64,000 nt of DNA from Crocodylus rhombifer (Eukaryota > Chordata > Crocodylia > Crocodylidae): contig JAVSML010024246.1 of assembly GCA_038503035.1 (NCBI GenBank), positions 298,031 through 362,030 on the forward strand, in the 5' to 3' direction. A program made the translations under genes and the position numbers. The notes under the pieces are model-generated. The model did no database searches and was not told the origin of the DNA. It was given only the letters and a program-made list of their open reading frames with translations. Shown piece by piece: positions 46,113 to 57,479 of the stretch (positions are counted from its first letter, which is position 1; each line of letters starts with the position of its first letter).

Positions 46113-47149
46113 ATGTTAACTCATGTTAGTGCACAATAAATATAGCTTGATGTTGCTCAAGAGGAAATGTGTGTTTGATCAGCAGAACAGCTTTAATTAG
46201 AAAGGCCTCCAAATTTCAAATCTGACTTGTGCTGGACTCTGAACTTCCTCAAAGTTTTTGGCATTGGCGGATTTTTAGCTTAATACAGAACTACTTTGGA
46301 ATATCAGAAAACTCAAATCCTGATCTGAACTTCCACAGAGTCTGGGGAGATCCAGGGTTTGCAGTTTTGCCCCCTCTCAACTTTTAACTTGTAGGTCATC
46401 TGCAGTATGTTATCCTTTCCTCCCCAGATAATAAAATTGTTTAAAAGACACCAAAGGTTGAGAGTGAGTGATTTTTCATTGGAGTCCAGCCAGCCTGCCA
46501 TAGCAATACTGTGCTTGTTTGGGAATTTGCAAGATGCTTTTGAATGAGCCCTTAAGGATAAAATCAATTTGGTGTTTTCAGTGTGTAGGAGGGTTGTCCT
46601 GCTGCTGTGAGACAGATGTCAGGAGGCTCATTACAGTAAGGTTTTTATTTTCTGTGGACCTTGACAAGTCCATGGCAGGAAGTTTGTATACATGTGGTAA
46701 AGTTTATACATAGATAGGGTGTGGTGGGAGAGGATGGTAAATGGAAATAGAAAGGTTGTCTTTTCTCCATGTTGAAAACTTTGCTGTTTAGGAAATAAAA
46801 CACTGAAAGAAAATTGCAGATAAATTACTCTGATTTCATTAGCATATTTCATGCTCATCTGCATTTCTTACCATGAGCTGCTGGTCTCCTCCCACTTTCC
46901 GAGCATCTTGTTCTGCAGCTCTCAGCCCTTAACCAGGTATTGGAACCCTGTCTGCCATTTTGCCACTGCAGTCCATACCTGTCTGAGTTCCCGAGCCCCT
47001 CTCCATGCACCAGCTCAAATGCGTTCCTCTGCAATACTGACTGATGCCTGCAGTCAGTAAGAGGCAAATTTATAGTTTTAAGCATTTTACAGTTTGAGGT
47101 ATAGATCTCTGAAAACAGCTGTGCATGAATGGGACTTGGGAAGTATAAA

Positions 47150-48935
47150 TTCATAGATTCATAGAAGCTAGGGTCAGAAGGGACCTCAACAGATCATCGA
47201 GTCCGACCGCCTGCCTAGGCAGGAAAGAGTGCTGGGGTCAGATCACCCCAGCCAGATGACTATTCAGCCTTCTCTTGAAGATCCCCAAGGTAGAGGAGAG
47301 TACCACCTCCCTTGGAAACCCATTCCAAATTTTGGCCACCCTTACCATGAAGAAATTCTTCCTGATGTCTAGCATAAATCTTCTCTCTGTCAGTTTGTGA
47401 CCATTGTTCCTTGTTACCCCAAGCGGCGCCCTGCTGAACAGAGCATCTCCGATCCCTTGCTGCATCCCCCAAATGAATCTGTAGGCAGCCACAAGATCAC
47501 CTCTCAGCCTTCTCTTGCAGAGTCTGAAGAGGTCCAGGTCCCTCAGTCTCTCCTCATAGGGCTTGGCCTGTAAGCCCCTAATCATACAAGTGGCCCTCCT
47601 CTGGACTCTCTCGAGTCTATCAATATCCTTCTTGAAGTATGACGCCCAAAACTGGATGCAGTACTCCAACTGTGGTCTGACCAATGCCAAATAGAGGGGG
47701 AGTATCACCTCTTTGGTTCTATTTGTCATGCATCTGCTGATAAAGTGCATTTAGCTTTGCTGATGAATTCGTCACACTGACAACTCATGTTCATCTTGGA
47801 GTCCACTATGACTCCAAGATCCCTTTCTGCTTCTGTGCTGCTGAGAGGGTCTTCTCAGCCAGTAGGTGTGCTGGATATTTTTGTGCCCTAGGTGCAGCAC
47901 TCTGCATTTGTCCTTGTTGCACTGCATCCTATTGAGTACCGCCCACTTTTCTAACCTGTCCAGGTTTGCCTGCAATCATTCCCTTTCCTCTGGAGTGTGC
48001 ACTTCACCCCACAATTTAGTATCATCTGCAAACTTGGACAGAGTACACTTCACACCCACATCCAAGTCACTGATGAAGATATTGAAGAGTACAGGTCCAA
48101 GGACCAAACCTTATGGGACCCCGCTACCCACATCCTTCCAGGTCAATACCCACCCATTTACCACCACTCTCAGGGTGCGACTGCTAAGTCAATTTACCAC
48201 CCACCGGACTGTGTAATCTTCTAAATTGCAGCTTCTTAATTTATTTATGAGAATGGAATGGGATGATTTTAGCAAAGGCCTTGCTAAAATCCAAGAAAAT
48301 GACATCCACCTCTACTCCTGCTTCTGCGTGTTTTGTGACCATGTCATAGAACGAAACCAGATTGGTCAGGTATGATCTGCCTGCTACAAATCCATGCTAG
48401 TTTCCCTGCTGTATTATTTTTCCCACTGGACTCCCACAGGTATGATCCTTCATAAACTTTTCAAAGACCTTTCCAAAGATGGAAGTGAGACTGACTGGCC
48501 TATAATTACTCAGATCCTCCTTCCTCCCCTTCTTGAAAATAGGGACCACATTGGCCCTTTTCCAGTCCTCCAGGACCTGACCCAAGTCCCATGAGCACTC
48601 AAACAGCTGTGCCAGTGGTTCTGCTATGACACCGGCCAATTCCTTCAGTACTCGCAGATGCAGCTCATCTGGGCCTGCTGACTTGAACACATCCAGTCCA
48701 TCCAAGTGACTCTGCACCAAGTCAATGTCAACAGTTGGTGGGCTGGTGTCCCTCTGATGCCCATCTAAGAACCCATTAGGAGACTTATAATGACCCCTGT
48801 TCAAGAACACTGAGGCAAAAAACTCATTGACCAGCTCAGCCTTGTCCCCCCTGTCTGTCATTAATTGTTCCTTCTTGTTCAGTAGGGGTCCTATGCTGCC
48901 TTGGTGCCTTCCTTTTACTCCCTGGGATGTATTGA
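47150..48935 (-). mobile_element. CR1 LINE, 5'-truncated, ORF2 relic
   Basis: The minus strand carries a reverse-transcriptase ORF in several frames. 48397-48935 gives LVNEFFASVF, KSAGPDELHLRVLKELAGVI, DWKRANVVPIFKKG and SNYRPVSLTSIFGKVFEKFM. 47772-47975 gives LDRLEKWAVLNRMQCNKDKC and RVLHLGHKN. 47238-47750 gives a 170-codon open C-terminal part with LVRPQLEYCIQFW, RVQRRATCMIRGL and RRFMLDIRKNFFMVRVAKIW. The 3' end (47150-47165) shows two copies of the TTCTATGA-type unit typical of CR1 tails. 5' truncation near 48935 is also typical. It is moderately intact but frame-broken, so not active. Confidence 0.92.
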
Positions 48936-49159
48936 GTAATAATAAGAAGGAAAGGAAAAAACCACCCCAAAATATGTTTAAAAAAAAAAATGTAGTGAAA
49001 TTCTGTGTCCTAAATGAGCACCTGCAAAACATTTCTGCATCTTCCCCCAAAACACAGGGAAGGAGAGTCTGTACTGTCAATAGTTCGGTCCAGAAAAGAA
49101 CAAAACAGCCAACCAAGGATGTCTTGTTTCAGCCATGCAAAAATCCCAACCAGCCCTTT

Positions 49160-49545
49160 ACTTACATTTAGGTCAACCTAACCAGGTTTAGGCTAATCTA
49201 AGTGCTGATCCTTCCAGACTTTCGGGAGGTTAAATCAGGCAGAATATGGCTGGCCTGATCTAAATTAGTTCACCTGAGGAGAACTTGGATTGGGAACCGG
49301 TTAACACGATCTCCTGAACATCTTCACAAGTCTGGATCACAGCACCAGGTCCGGGAATGCCCAACGGCTCACCCCAAGCCCTGGGGCTGCCCTCTTTCCA
49401 ACTCCCAGGCCTTGACCAGGCTATTTTTAGCTCTGATCCACTCAATGCCTTGCTGAACAAGCCCCCTGGCAGACCTGCTGCTCCACCCAATCCCATCAGC
49501 CCCTCTTTGCACCCTAAGTTACTTAGATCAGGTTCCTGGCATGGC
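49160..49545. repeat. Unclassified interspersed sequence with a GC-rich core
   Basis: GGTCAACCTAACCAGGTTTA and GGCCTGATCTAAATTAGTT on the left, and AGTTACTTAGATCAGGTT on the right, form weak inverted ends around a GC-rich core. The AACC/GGTTTA composition recalls the element at 1075-2668. Boundaries are uncertain. Confidence 0.35.
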
Positions 49546-49564
49546 TCCTAGGACTAGCGAAGGG

Positions 49565-51105
49565 ATGTACAAATCACTCCCAATCTATGATAATGTTCCT
49601 TGAATTGAGCTACAAAAGTGTAGATTGGGTGTATGTAGCAAATGTCTGCATGTGCCCAAAGTTCCTTCTAAACAGGCTTATCTTTCAGTTTTCTAGCTCT
49701 TCCTCCTTTCTTGTCATTGTAATTTGAACCCCCTGAATGGTATGATCTACTTTCATACCTCATCATCCCTTTCTGGCCTCTTAAAACAATTGAAAGGCAT
49801 ATCACCCCCTTAACAGGGTTTACAGCTTAAATGTGAAGCTTGTAGATCACTTTGGGGTTGAGTCAAACAGAAAATTTCCAAAAGTCAAATAGGAACATTT
49901 TAAAGAGCACAATTGGGTTTTTTTCACAAAATTTCCATAAAATTTTTACTGTGAGTTGCAGTTTGTTAAATGTCAAGGGGTTATTTTCTTTGAGGACAAG
50001 TTGGATGGATAACTTAAAATAAGAAGATGGCTACTTTCCTCTTTGTTATCCTCAACTAGGAACTTTTTGAAGTCCATAGGAAGTCTCCTAATGACTTCAA
50101 TGCAAGTTGGATTATGCCACTAACAGCAGAGAAGAATGCTTCACCCTGTACCAAAAGTCTGAAGCCAGATAGGATTTAGGCTGTTGGACTATCAATAATT
50201 AATTTTTACCTTTATACCTCATATTACTATAGCTTCTGACTTTTGGGACACCCCGTATATTAGAGTTACCATATATGCCATCCTTGCCAACAAAGGCTTA
50301 GGGTGGCTTTTTAACTCTACTTAACAGAGTGTCTCTGAGGACAGAAAACTGAGGAAAACTTTTCTCTTACTAAAATGTAGCGATCCTATATTTTTGCCTT
50401 CTTGCAAGTTGGAGTGCAAGCCCTGAACTGCTGATCTAGCACCTTGCAGAGAGCTTGCAAACAGAAACTTGCAGGCAGCAACCGTTCACTCAACCCTTGT
50501 TTCTCAATGCCTCTCCAAACTGACTCATGATACAGATGCAAGATGACCTTCAGACTCTGAGAAGTACTTCAGACCTAGAGTTGAAACCAGGATTCAAATC
50601 CACACTTTGTGTGTCTGGGTGGAAGCAGAAGCAGTATTGGCCCATCTCTGCCAAAGATCCTGGCTACCTACAGTCTCTCACCGAGAGTGTGTTGTGTTCA
50701 GTTTACTATATTAGAAAATGAAAGTACCACAAAAGGGTGCAGAACTGGTGAAGAATCCCTGCATCAAAGCATTAAGAAGGGAGCGTGTGATAGCTAAATG
50801 GTCTTGAGGAAATAAACGTTTACAATTTCAGGACAATATGTTTGACACTGTCAAAGCCCTTGGATAGTAACATACCGTGGTGGTGTGGGGGGAGCATTAA
50901 CCTATAGATACCATAGTGATAGGCACATGAAGATAATGCAGAGGTAGTAGGCAACAGTTGATCCTTCTGGATCATGGTATATACATGAGAGGTTATCCAG
51001 ACCTTCAATGCATATGCCTAAGCAGGAGTATAGGCTACCCAGACCTTCCATCCCCTCTTTAGAAGATTGGGACAGAATCCAAAGGCCAAACTGAGTCCAA
51101 ACGTT
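49565..51105. other. Intergenic stretch with nothing recognised
   Basis: Unique-looking DNA without recognisable genes or repeats. Confidence 0.4.
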
Positions 51106-51109
51106 CAAT

Positions 51110-51265
51110 GCCTGGATGCGTAAGCACCACATGGTGGGGGGGGGCCATGCCCCCCCCCAAGATTGGCCACCATCAGCTTCTGCAGGCAGTTGCCACCAAC
51201 AAAGCCACCAGCAGCTGTGGGCATCCCCGCTCGCTGCCATGGTGCCCCCCTCCCCAGTTGTGGGA
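51110..51265 (-). repeat. GC-rich repeat shared with 60083-60310
   Basis: CCCCCCCCCAAGATTGGCCAC, then CTTCTGCAGGCAG and CCCCGCTCGCTGCC occur here in the same order as on the reverse strand of 60083-60310. A nine-G run and a nine-C run sit at the left side. Confidence 0.55.
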
Positions 51266-51301
51266 GGCACTAGTCATTCATGCTTGGATGGCTGTAGTTC
51301 T

Positions 51302-51372
51302 GTGCATGTCCAGTAATCAAACCCAGGTCTCCCACCTGGCAGACATGGATACTACCACTGAACCACAATAGT
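51302..51372 (-). pseudogene. tRNA-Gly(GCC)-derived relic
   Basis: On the minus strand GTGGTTCAGTGGTAG matches the D-arm and A box of vertebrate tRNA-Gly(GCC) exactly. CTGCCAG then gives an anticodon loop with GCC, GTGGGAG follows, and CTGGGTTTGATTACTGGAC is a TPsiC arm and B box with substitutions. The 3' side ends CATGCA. The acceptor stem and anticodon stem pair poorly, so a working tRNA is unlikely; it is a pseudogene or the head of a tRNA-derived SINE. Confidence 0.7.
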
Positions 51373-51379
51373 GGGTAAC

Positions 51380-54300
51380 TCAGAGGTAGTATTTGCACAA
51401 AGAAACACCACACATCAGGTTTGTTGGGGGGAGGGGGTTGTTTGTTTGTTTTTGCATTTTTCCTTTTCCAGACCATGTGTTGTTATTAGGGATTCATATT
51501 AATCCCTTCACCAGTGTCACTTCCTGGTGTTCTGACCACCTATTGGGTTAAGGCAAGGCAGGGGTTAGGAGAACATTTGTAAGAGCAGAGTTGCAAGGCT
51601 TGAACTGAAGATAGGTGACAAAGTGGAACATCTGTGTGCTGACAGGGTTGCCATGATATTATCCCTGTCAGAGATAGTTTGTTCTTCCAGTGCAGACCCA
51701 CAGCAATGGGAGGGGAACATGCAATGTGAGGGTGTGATTCCACCCATCTTAAGTTAAACACCAAAAGAAAGATAAATCAGAAGTGACTTTGTGTAGAGGC
51801 TTTCGGGTGGTTCTATACAGCCTTTTTCCATATGCCACCAGCAAAATAAAACCTACCCAGCCATTTCTGCTTGGGTACACCCTAGAACAAAAATTAGGCA
51901 GAGCAGATGGCTTGGCAGCTGGTTTAGAGCAGAGTCCTGCATAGGATGCATCTCGGGAGAGCTTGAAAATGGTGTCCTTTGGGTTCTGTCTGAGCCATTT
52001 GGGGCTGCTCTGGAGCTGTGTACCTTGACTAATTGTTGGTCTCTGTATCTAAGTAGGAGCAAATGGGCAAGGATTATTTTGGTCAGTGGTGAGTGACCCC
52101 AGGGTTGGGAGGAAAGCCATACAGAAAAGTTTAGAGAGAGGTAGGGAGAAGTGCCTTGAAGATGCAAGATGAAAAAGGAAAGGAGGGTAGAAGAAGTGTG
52201 ATGGGCAGAGACCACTGCCATTTAAAATAACGAGGAAGATTTTGAAGGACACAAAGGAAGTTAAGGCTCTAACTCCCATTGAAAGTTAGGGGCTGGTAGG
52301 TGAGAGGGTAGAGGGTGCTTCCATCCTCTCCTTGCTTTTGAAAACCTTTCCTCCTTGTTTTTATTCTTAAAATGTCCCATCAGGATCCATGAGCTGGATA
52401 TATCACAAAAATATGCTACTTAAATACCAAACTGCATTGTCGTAGTAGCCAAAGTAACTTCATGAAGACAGTCAAACTTGTGTTAAATTAATGAAAAAAA
52501 GAAAAGAAAAATCACACTAGAAAGTTATGTAAGTTTCTATTTTAAAATCATCTGGTCCTAATTTACTAAATTTAGTGCCTTGGAGCAAATGCCAAGCTGC
52601 TACATTTGATTTATAGAAATACTTTAGCACATTTTTCCATCAGGCTCTTGCAGAATATAGTTACTGCTTTTCTGTTGTTGTTTAAATATTTTAGAGAGTT
52701 CATTGATATCTTCTTGTAAACTGCTACGAGATGTACAGATAAGAAATCTCATAAACAATGCCATGCATTTAAGAGCATTCCATTTGGTTCACCAACTTCT
52801 TGGGGTTTTGTTAATTGAATAACGTGATCCATCTGGTAAATGGATGTTTGAGAATGTCTACTTTGTGCCAAACCACTTCTCTTAAGCACAGACTGCATTT
52901 TTGCAGGCAAATATTTAAACAGCAGCCATACTGTGATGCACTGCTAATCATTAAAAAATACAGCACAAGGGGGCAGGAGGAGAAGTGAGCCCAATAAATA
53001 ATCTATTAAAAACATGAAGCTAAACAATCCTTTTGTCTCCAGAATGGGCCTGAGGGAGAAGAATCTACTACCCAGACCTGTATTCAGCAAAGCAATTAAG
53101 CATGTGCTTAAGGCAATTCCTATGCAGCAACAGCTTAACATACATGCTTTAGCTTATGTGCTTTGGTTAGTCAGGGTCCTAGTTAGGAACAGAAAAAAAC
53201 CTTTCTGAATGTTTGTTCACTTCTGGGACAAAAACAAGAGCACAGTTCTCAAGACTTGGGTTTCCACCAGTTCTAGAAAAAAAATGGTTGTTTTTCCCCC
53301 TTGCCTTAATTTTTCATCTTCATTAAAAATAGGCCCAAGCCACAGAGGTTGCATCTGAAGCTAAATGTTCCCAAATCCTGGGATGTCTGTATGCGGGGTT
53401 TGAGTTCAGCCCTTTCTCTAATTTTCATGCATCTCTGAATGTTGTGCTGCTAGCTGGATCTGGAATCTGAAGCACTGAAAAACCACACAGGGATTTTACT
53501 GGTATTTCCACCCTGGGCAGAAGTGAGTAGTACTACAGTATTTTTATGAGAGAGCCTGTTCTTCAGTGGTGAATTAGTGCTAACTGGAATGTCAACCAGC
53601 ATAGACTATAAACCAGTCTGTCTAAAACATTCAGCCTAAATCAAATGTATAGCCAAATCAAAGTCCCCTTCCTGTTCAAGTACATGTAATACTCCTTATG
53701 GCCTGCCTTCATGCTGTTACTTCTTCTGCTCTATGCACTTTCACTTCATATTGATTCTTGGATCCAAATTTAAGGCCCATTAAAGTCAACAGGAGTCTTT
53801 AATCAGTCCCTTTAAGAGTCCATAAGCCATGACAGAAATTCTTGGGGTCCCTTCACTACCTCATTTTTGGGTTTGGCTCAGGCAGAGTGTGAGCTAGTAA
53901 GTGGGTTACATAGTCACAAACACCTCAGGGTGCTATGGGCATACACACAAAGTCCTCATCTTCACAGAATAATGAGGTGAAATCCTGGTTGAATTAATAC
54001 CAACAGAGTTGTGGCATACATTTTTAGTAAGGGCAAAATTCCATCTGTGCAATCAAGAGGTGGGAAAAGTCTATTCAAGTTACCTAGACATTTTCTGTTC
54101 TAAGGCAGGATTGTTCTCTGTCTCTGTAGTTACTAACAGTTTGTCACCCAGTTTCCATTTAATTTCTTTTAATGAAAGAATTTTGCTTACAGATTTTATG
54201 ATTTATTTATGTGTTTTTGGTTTAACTAAAAAGTCAGAAAAAAGGGAAACGTTTTGTCAGACACAACAAAAGGGTTCTGGCTGAGAAAATTCTCTTGACC

Positions 54301-54880
54301 CCATCAAACACAAGCTGTCCGCTGAATCTTCTCAAGTGCTTCTGGCATGCAGTTGCATCGCAACTACTACTGAAGAATGGATTGACATGACAGGAGAAGC
54401 ACGGGGCGGTGGGGGAGGATGATGGACTCTGGAGTGGGGAGAGGGGCTGAGTAGACAAAGTAGAAAGGTCATAACTAGGGAAAGAAATGATTCAGCACTG
54501 GTTTCTGTGGTGATGACAATTTTGATTGTGGGTCAAAGTTGCTGCAGCGTTGTAAGTGTCCTGCTGCATTCTGTTCAGGGTAGGAGATAATGGCACGAGG
54601 CAAACCAAGCACTGAAGTCTAAATTTAAGCTGACGTGCCATGAAAATGACAATTGTGTGCTGACTGGTTGGGTCCAGAGATGTCACCTGCCATTACTATC
54701 ATTGGCTGGGTGATGGCCAGCATTTGTCCATTTTCACAGCCCCATAAATGCTAAGGAAGAACATGTCTGGGAGTTCTCAGGGGCCTGAGGGGGAGTGGAG
54801 CTTTGTTTTTCTGGGGCTACTCCCTTTAAATCACTTCCTGTTTCTACTGAAGAGCATTCTTAAATGTGGTCCCCCCTCCC
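51380..54880. other. Intergenic stretch with little recognised
   Basis: Mostly unique-looking. 53075-53160 has the AAGCAATTAAGCATGTGCTT type of low-specificity interspersed sequence; not classified. Confidence 0.4.
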
Positions 54881-54882
54881 CC

Positions 54883-54914
54883 TTTTTTTGTTTTGTTTTG
54901 TTTTGTTTTGTTTT
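54883..54914. repeat. (TTTTG)n microsatellite
   Basis: Preceded by a C-rich tract; about six TTTTG units. Confidence 0.9.
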
Positions 54915-54919
54915 AATGA

Positions 54920-57090
54920 CTGGTGCTTTCAGGGCTGTTTCCAGGTCTCACCAAAAGGTCAGGTCTGCTTTTCTCTTTGCTCTCCATTCATATGGTGACT
55001 AGCAACCACCCCTCCCATCCATCCCTGAGGCTGCTGTGTTTGGCACATGACCTCAGTCATGTTCTTTGTGTTTGACAATGGCCATTGCATTATTTTACTC
55101 TGAGAAAAGGGTCTCTTGGAAACATGCAGTGAATTTAGGTCTGCACACCCAGTTCATGCTGTTTATTATTACTTTACTAGAGTGTTTCAGTAAGTAACAA
55201 GTGTGTCCAAACTGCTTTATCTCTTGGCCCATTCTTTGCACAGGGATGCATCTGAGTCAGTCAAGGTTTTTTCCACCAGCTGCTTTTAACAGCTTCCATT
55301 TTGGGGGCATTTTTTTCTTTGTTTGTTTTTGATTTTTAGTTTGCCTTCTGTTTTTCTCTCAAAAGGCTTGCCTTGTTTAAAAACAGGACATGGCATCATT
55401 ATTTTATGTTCATGTCCCATTAGCACTTCAGTGGACAACACAATGGGTCTACTAATGTTCCTGAAATCAGATTGAATGGGTATGGTATGCCATTGTTAAA
55501 AACTATATGATAGAAAGTCTATTTCAGTGGATAAATCCACAGAGGAGTATTTCTGAGCAGAAAAAGGCATGATCCTGAGTAGTACTGAGTGCCACAAATA
55601 TTACTGAACTCATTGGGATTGGTGAATTATTGCTTGCTTTTCAGATAATCCGGTACCTTGACAGAAGGCACAAACAGAAATTGCATCTGTTTCATGACTG
55701 GCCCTGTGAAAGCACTCCACAGCCATGCTCTTACAGAAGAGCCCAGCTGCAGAGCACTCCACTAGCACAACAAACTAACCCTCATTATATGAGAGTTCAG
55801 ATGAAGGTGCTCCAAAGCAGAGTGTTTTCATTAACTTCTGCCTGCTCCAGAGGCTGGGCTGCTGCAGTACAGGAAGAAAGCAGGAGAGGGAGGTCCATTT
55901 TGGGGTTTGCCCAACTGCGCTTGGGGGTGGGGAGCAGGTGGATTGGAGCCCCCCAAGGTGGGCACACGCTGGGGAAACCCCAGAGTGGACCTCTCCCCTG
56001 CCTTCTTCCCTTCCCATCCTGAGACATACTGGAACTAGGAGAGGGGGACTGTACCTAGGGAAAGCAGCTGAAGACCGGCAGTCTCTCCCATGATCAGCTC
56101 CAAATTGGACCTCAGTCCCCCACCCTCCCAATCCAACAGTGAACATCTGTTGGGTCAGGAGGATTGGTCTAAATCACGGCACTTTCTATGAAGTGTCACA
56201 TGTTAGACCAGGGAGCTGCACTTTTGTCTGCACTTAGAGTTTATATCCCAGTCAGCGCAAGATGCTTTTGTGTGGGGACACAGTTTTTTCCCCATTACTT
56301 TAATGAAGTGAAACTGAAAATAGAATGCTAAACTCAACATGTTAGGGACTAGTTAGTTACAGAAAAGCTCCTGGAGAGAAGAGTGCAATTCAAAAAGGAC
56401 TAGAGCCTTCAGGTTAGTAGCTGAAAGGGCCTTGCCTATCTTTGCCAAAAACATGTCCAAGTAAAGAGTTTGGTTCCAAAGTTTAATCTATTTTGTTTTT
56501 AGAGCTGGGTTAATAATTCATCATAAATTCTGTAGTCAAGGATTTTGCTATTTTTCCTTTTCCTTGGTCCAGAAACAATTTGCAGTTTTTACCACTCCTT
56601 TTTTTTTTCACCACTGCCTGTTTCCATGTCATGGACCACAGTTAGAGAGATCTGGACACTTCCCTTTCTATTAACAAATGTCAACAGTTTTCCAACTCAA
56701 GACCAAATAAACATATTTCTGATGACTGCAGCCACTGCTAATGTAAAAGTAAAGTGCTAAGAAAGTATTTAGTATATGCTAGCTGTGTTCTAATACAGTT
56801 TAGCACCTGGATCTAAGGGGGAAGGTATCAGTCCACAAACTACTAGCAAGACTGTAGAGACTGCCCACTGGTTTATAGAGCTCAGTTTGGGAACCCCCAT
56901 TTAAAAATAAAGTGTTCTATTGTTTCTATGCATAGTACCAAAAGGTAATGCCAGGCTGAAATGTAAAATATCTACTGGATCACATAGCCCACCCTCCTCC
57001 CATACAGGATTATTTCATGTTTAATATACTAAAGTTTTGCCTAATCCTGTGTATTACCTGCCCAACACCTGGGTTTTTTTTAATATCTAA
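54920..57090. other. Intergenic stretch with nothing recognised
   Basis: Open frames at 55630-56146 overlap on both strands in a GC-richer patch and match no family I know. Confidence 0.4.
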
Positions 57091-57094
57091 TTAA

Positions 57095-57262
57095 GCTTTG
57101 CAGTAATCCTGTGAAGGAGTGTTGAAGCATTGCTCCTATTCAGATAAGAAAGTTGAAGAACAGCGATTAGGCACTTTGCGCAAGGTCACTCAAGAAGTCT
57201 TGAAGCGTTAGCTGGGCATAGGAGGCAGATTTCCTCACTCTTCATTCTGCACCTCGCTTAGG
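57095..57262 (-). repeat. MIR-type SINE fragment, antisense
   Basis: AATCCTGTGAAGGAG, CAGATAAGAAAGTTGAAGAA, GCACTTTGCGCAAGGTCACT and then GGAGGCAGATTTCC follow the antisense MIR order (paired-down gradient of GAGGAAACTGAGG, CTTGCCCAAGGTCAC units). Confidence 0.6.
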
Positions 57263-57285
57263 AGACCACCATCCTCTGTCTAGCT

Positions 57286-57466
57286 TAGTGCTTTTCAATC
57301 TTTTTTCATTTGCAGACCCCTAAATTTTTTTAAAATGGAGGTGCAGATCCCTTTGATTTGTAGGAGTGGATACTCACATACTTTTGATTGATCATAGTCA
57401 TCTTTTGCAAACCCCTATAATCTGTGGACCCCCAGGGGTTTGTGGACCACAGGTTGAAAGCCATTG
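57286..57466. mobile_element. hAT-like MITE (family C, copy 2)
   Basis: Termini TAGTGCTTTTCAATC and GGTTGAAAGCCATTG are flanked by gtctagct (57278-57285) and ctgtagct (57467-57474), 8 bp with two mismatches. The interior shares GTGGACCCCCAGGGG with the copy at 10986. Confidence 0.8.
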
Positions 57467-57479
57467 CTGTAGCTCAAGG

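Noticed and set aside
47238..49116. Possible host gene encoding a reverse-transcriptase-like protein
   Set aside because: Frame-broken CR1 ORF2 with a CR1 3' tail and typical 5' truncation; a retrotransposon relic, not a host gene.
55630..56146. Overlapping open frames of 130 and 123 codons on opposite strands
   Set aside because: No recognisable domain and a GC-richer patch that favours long frames on both strands.
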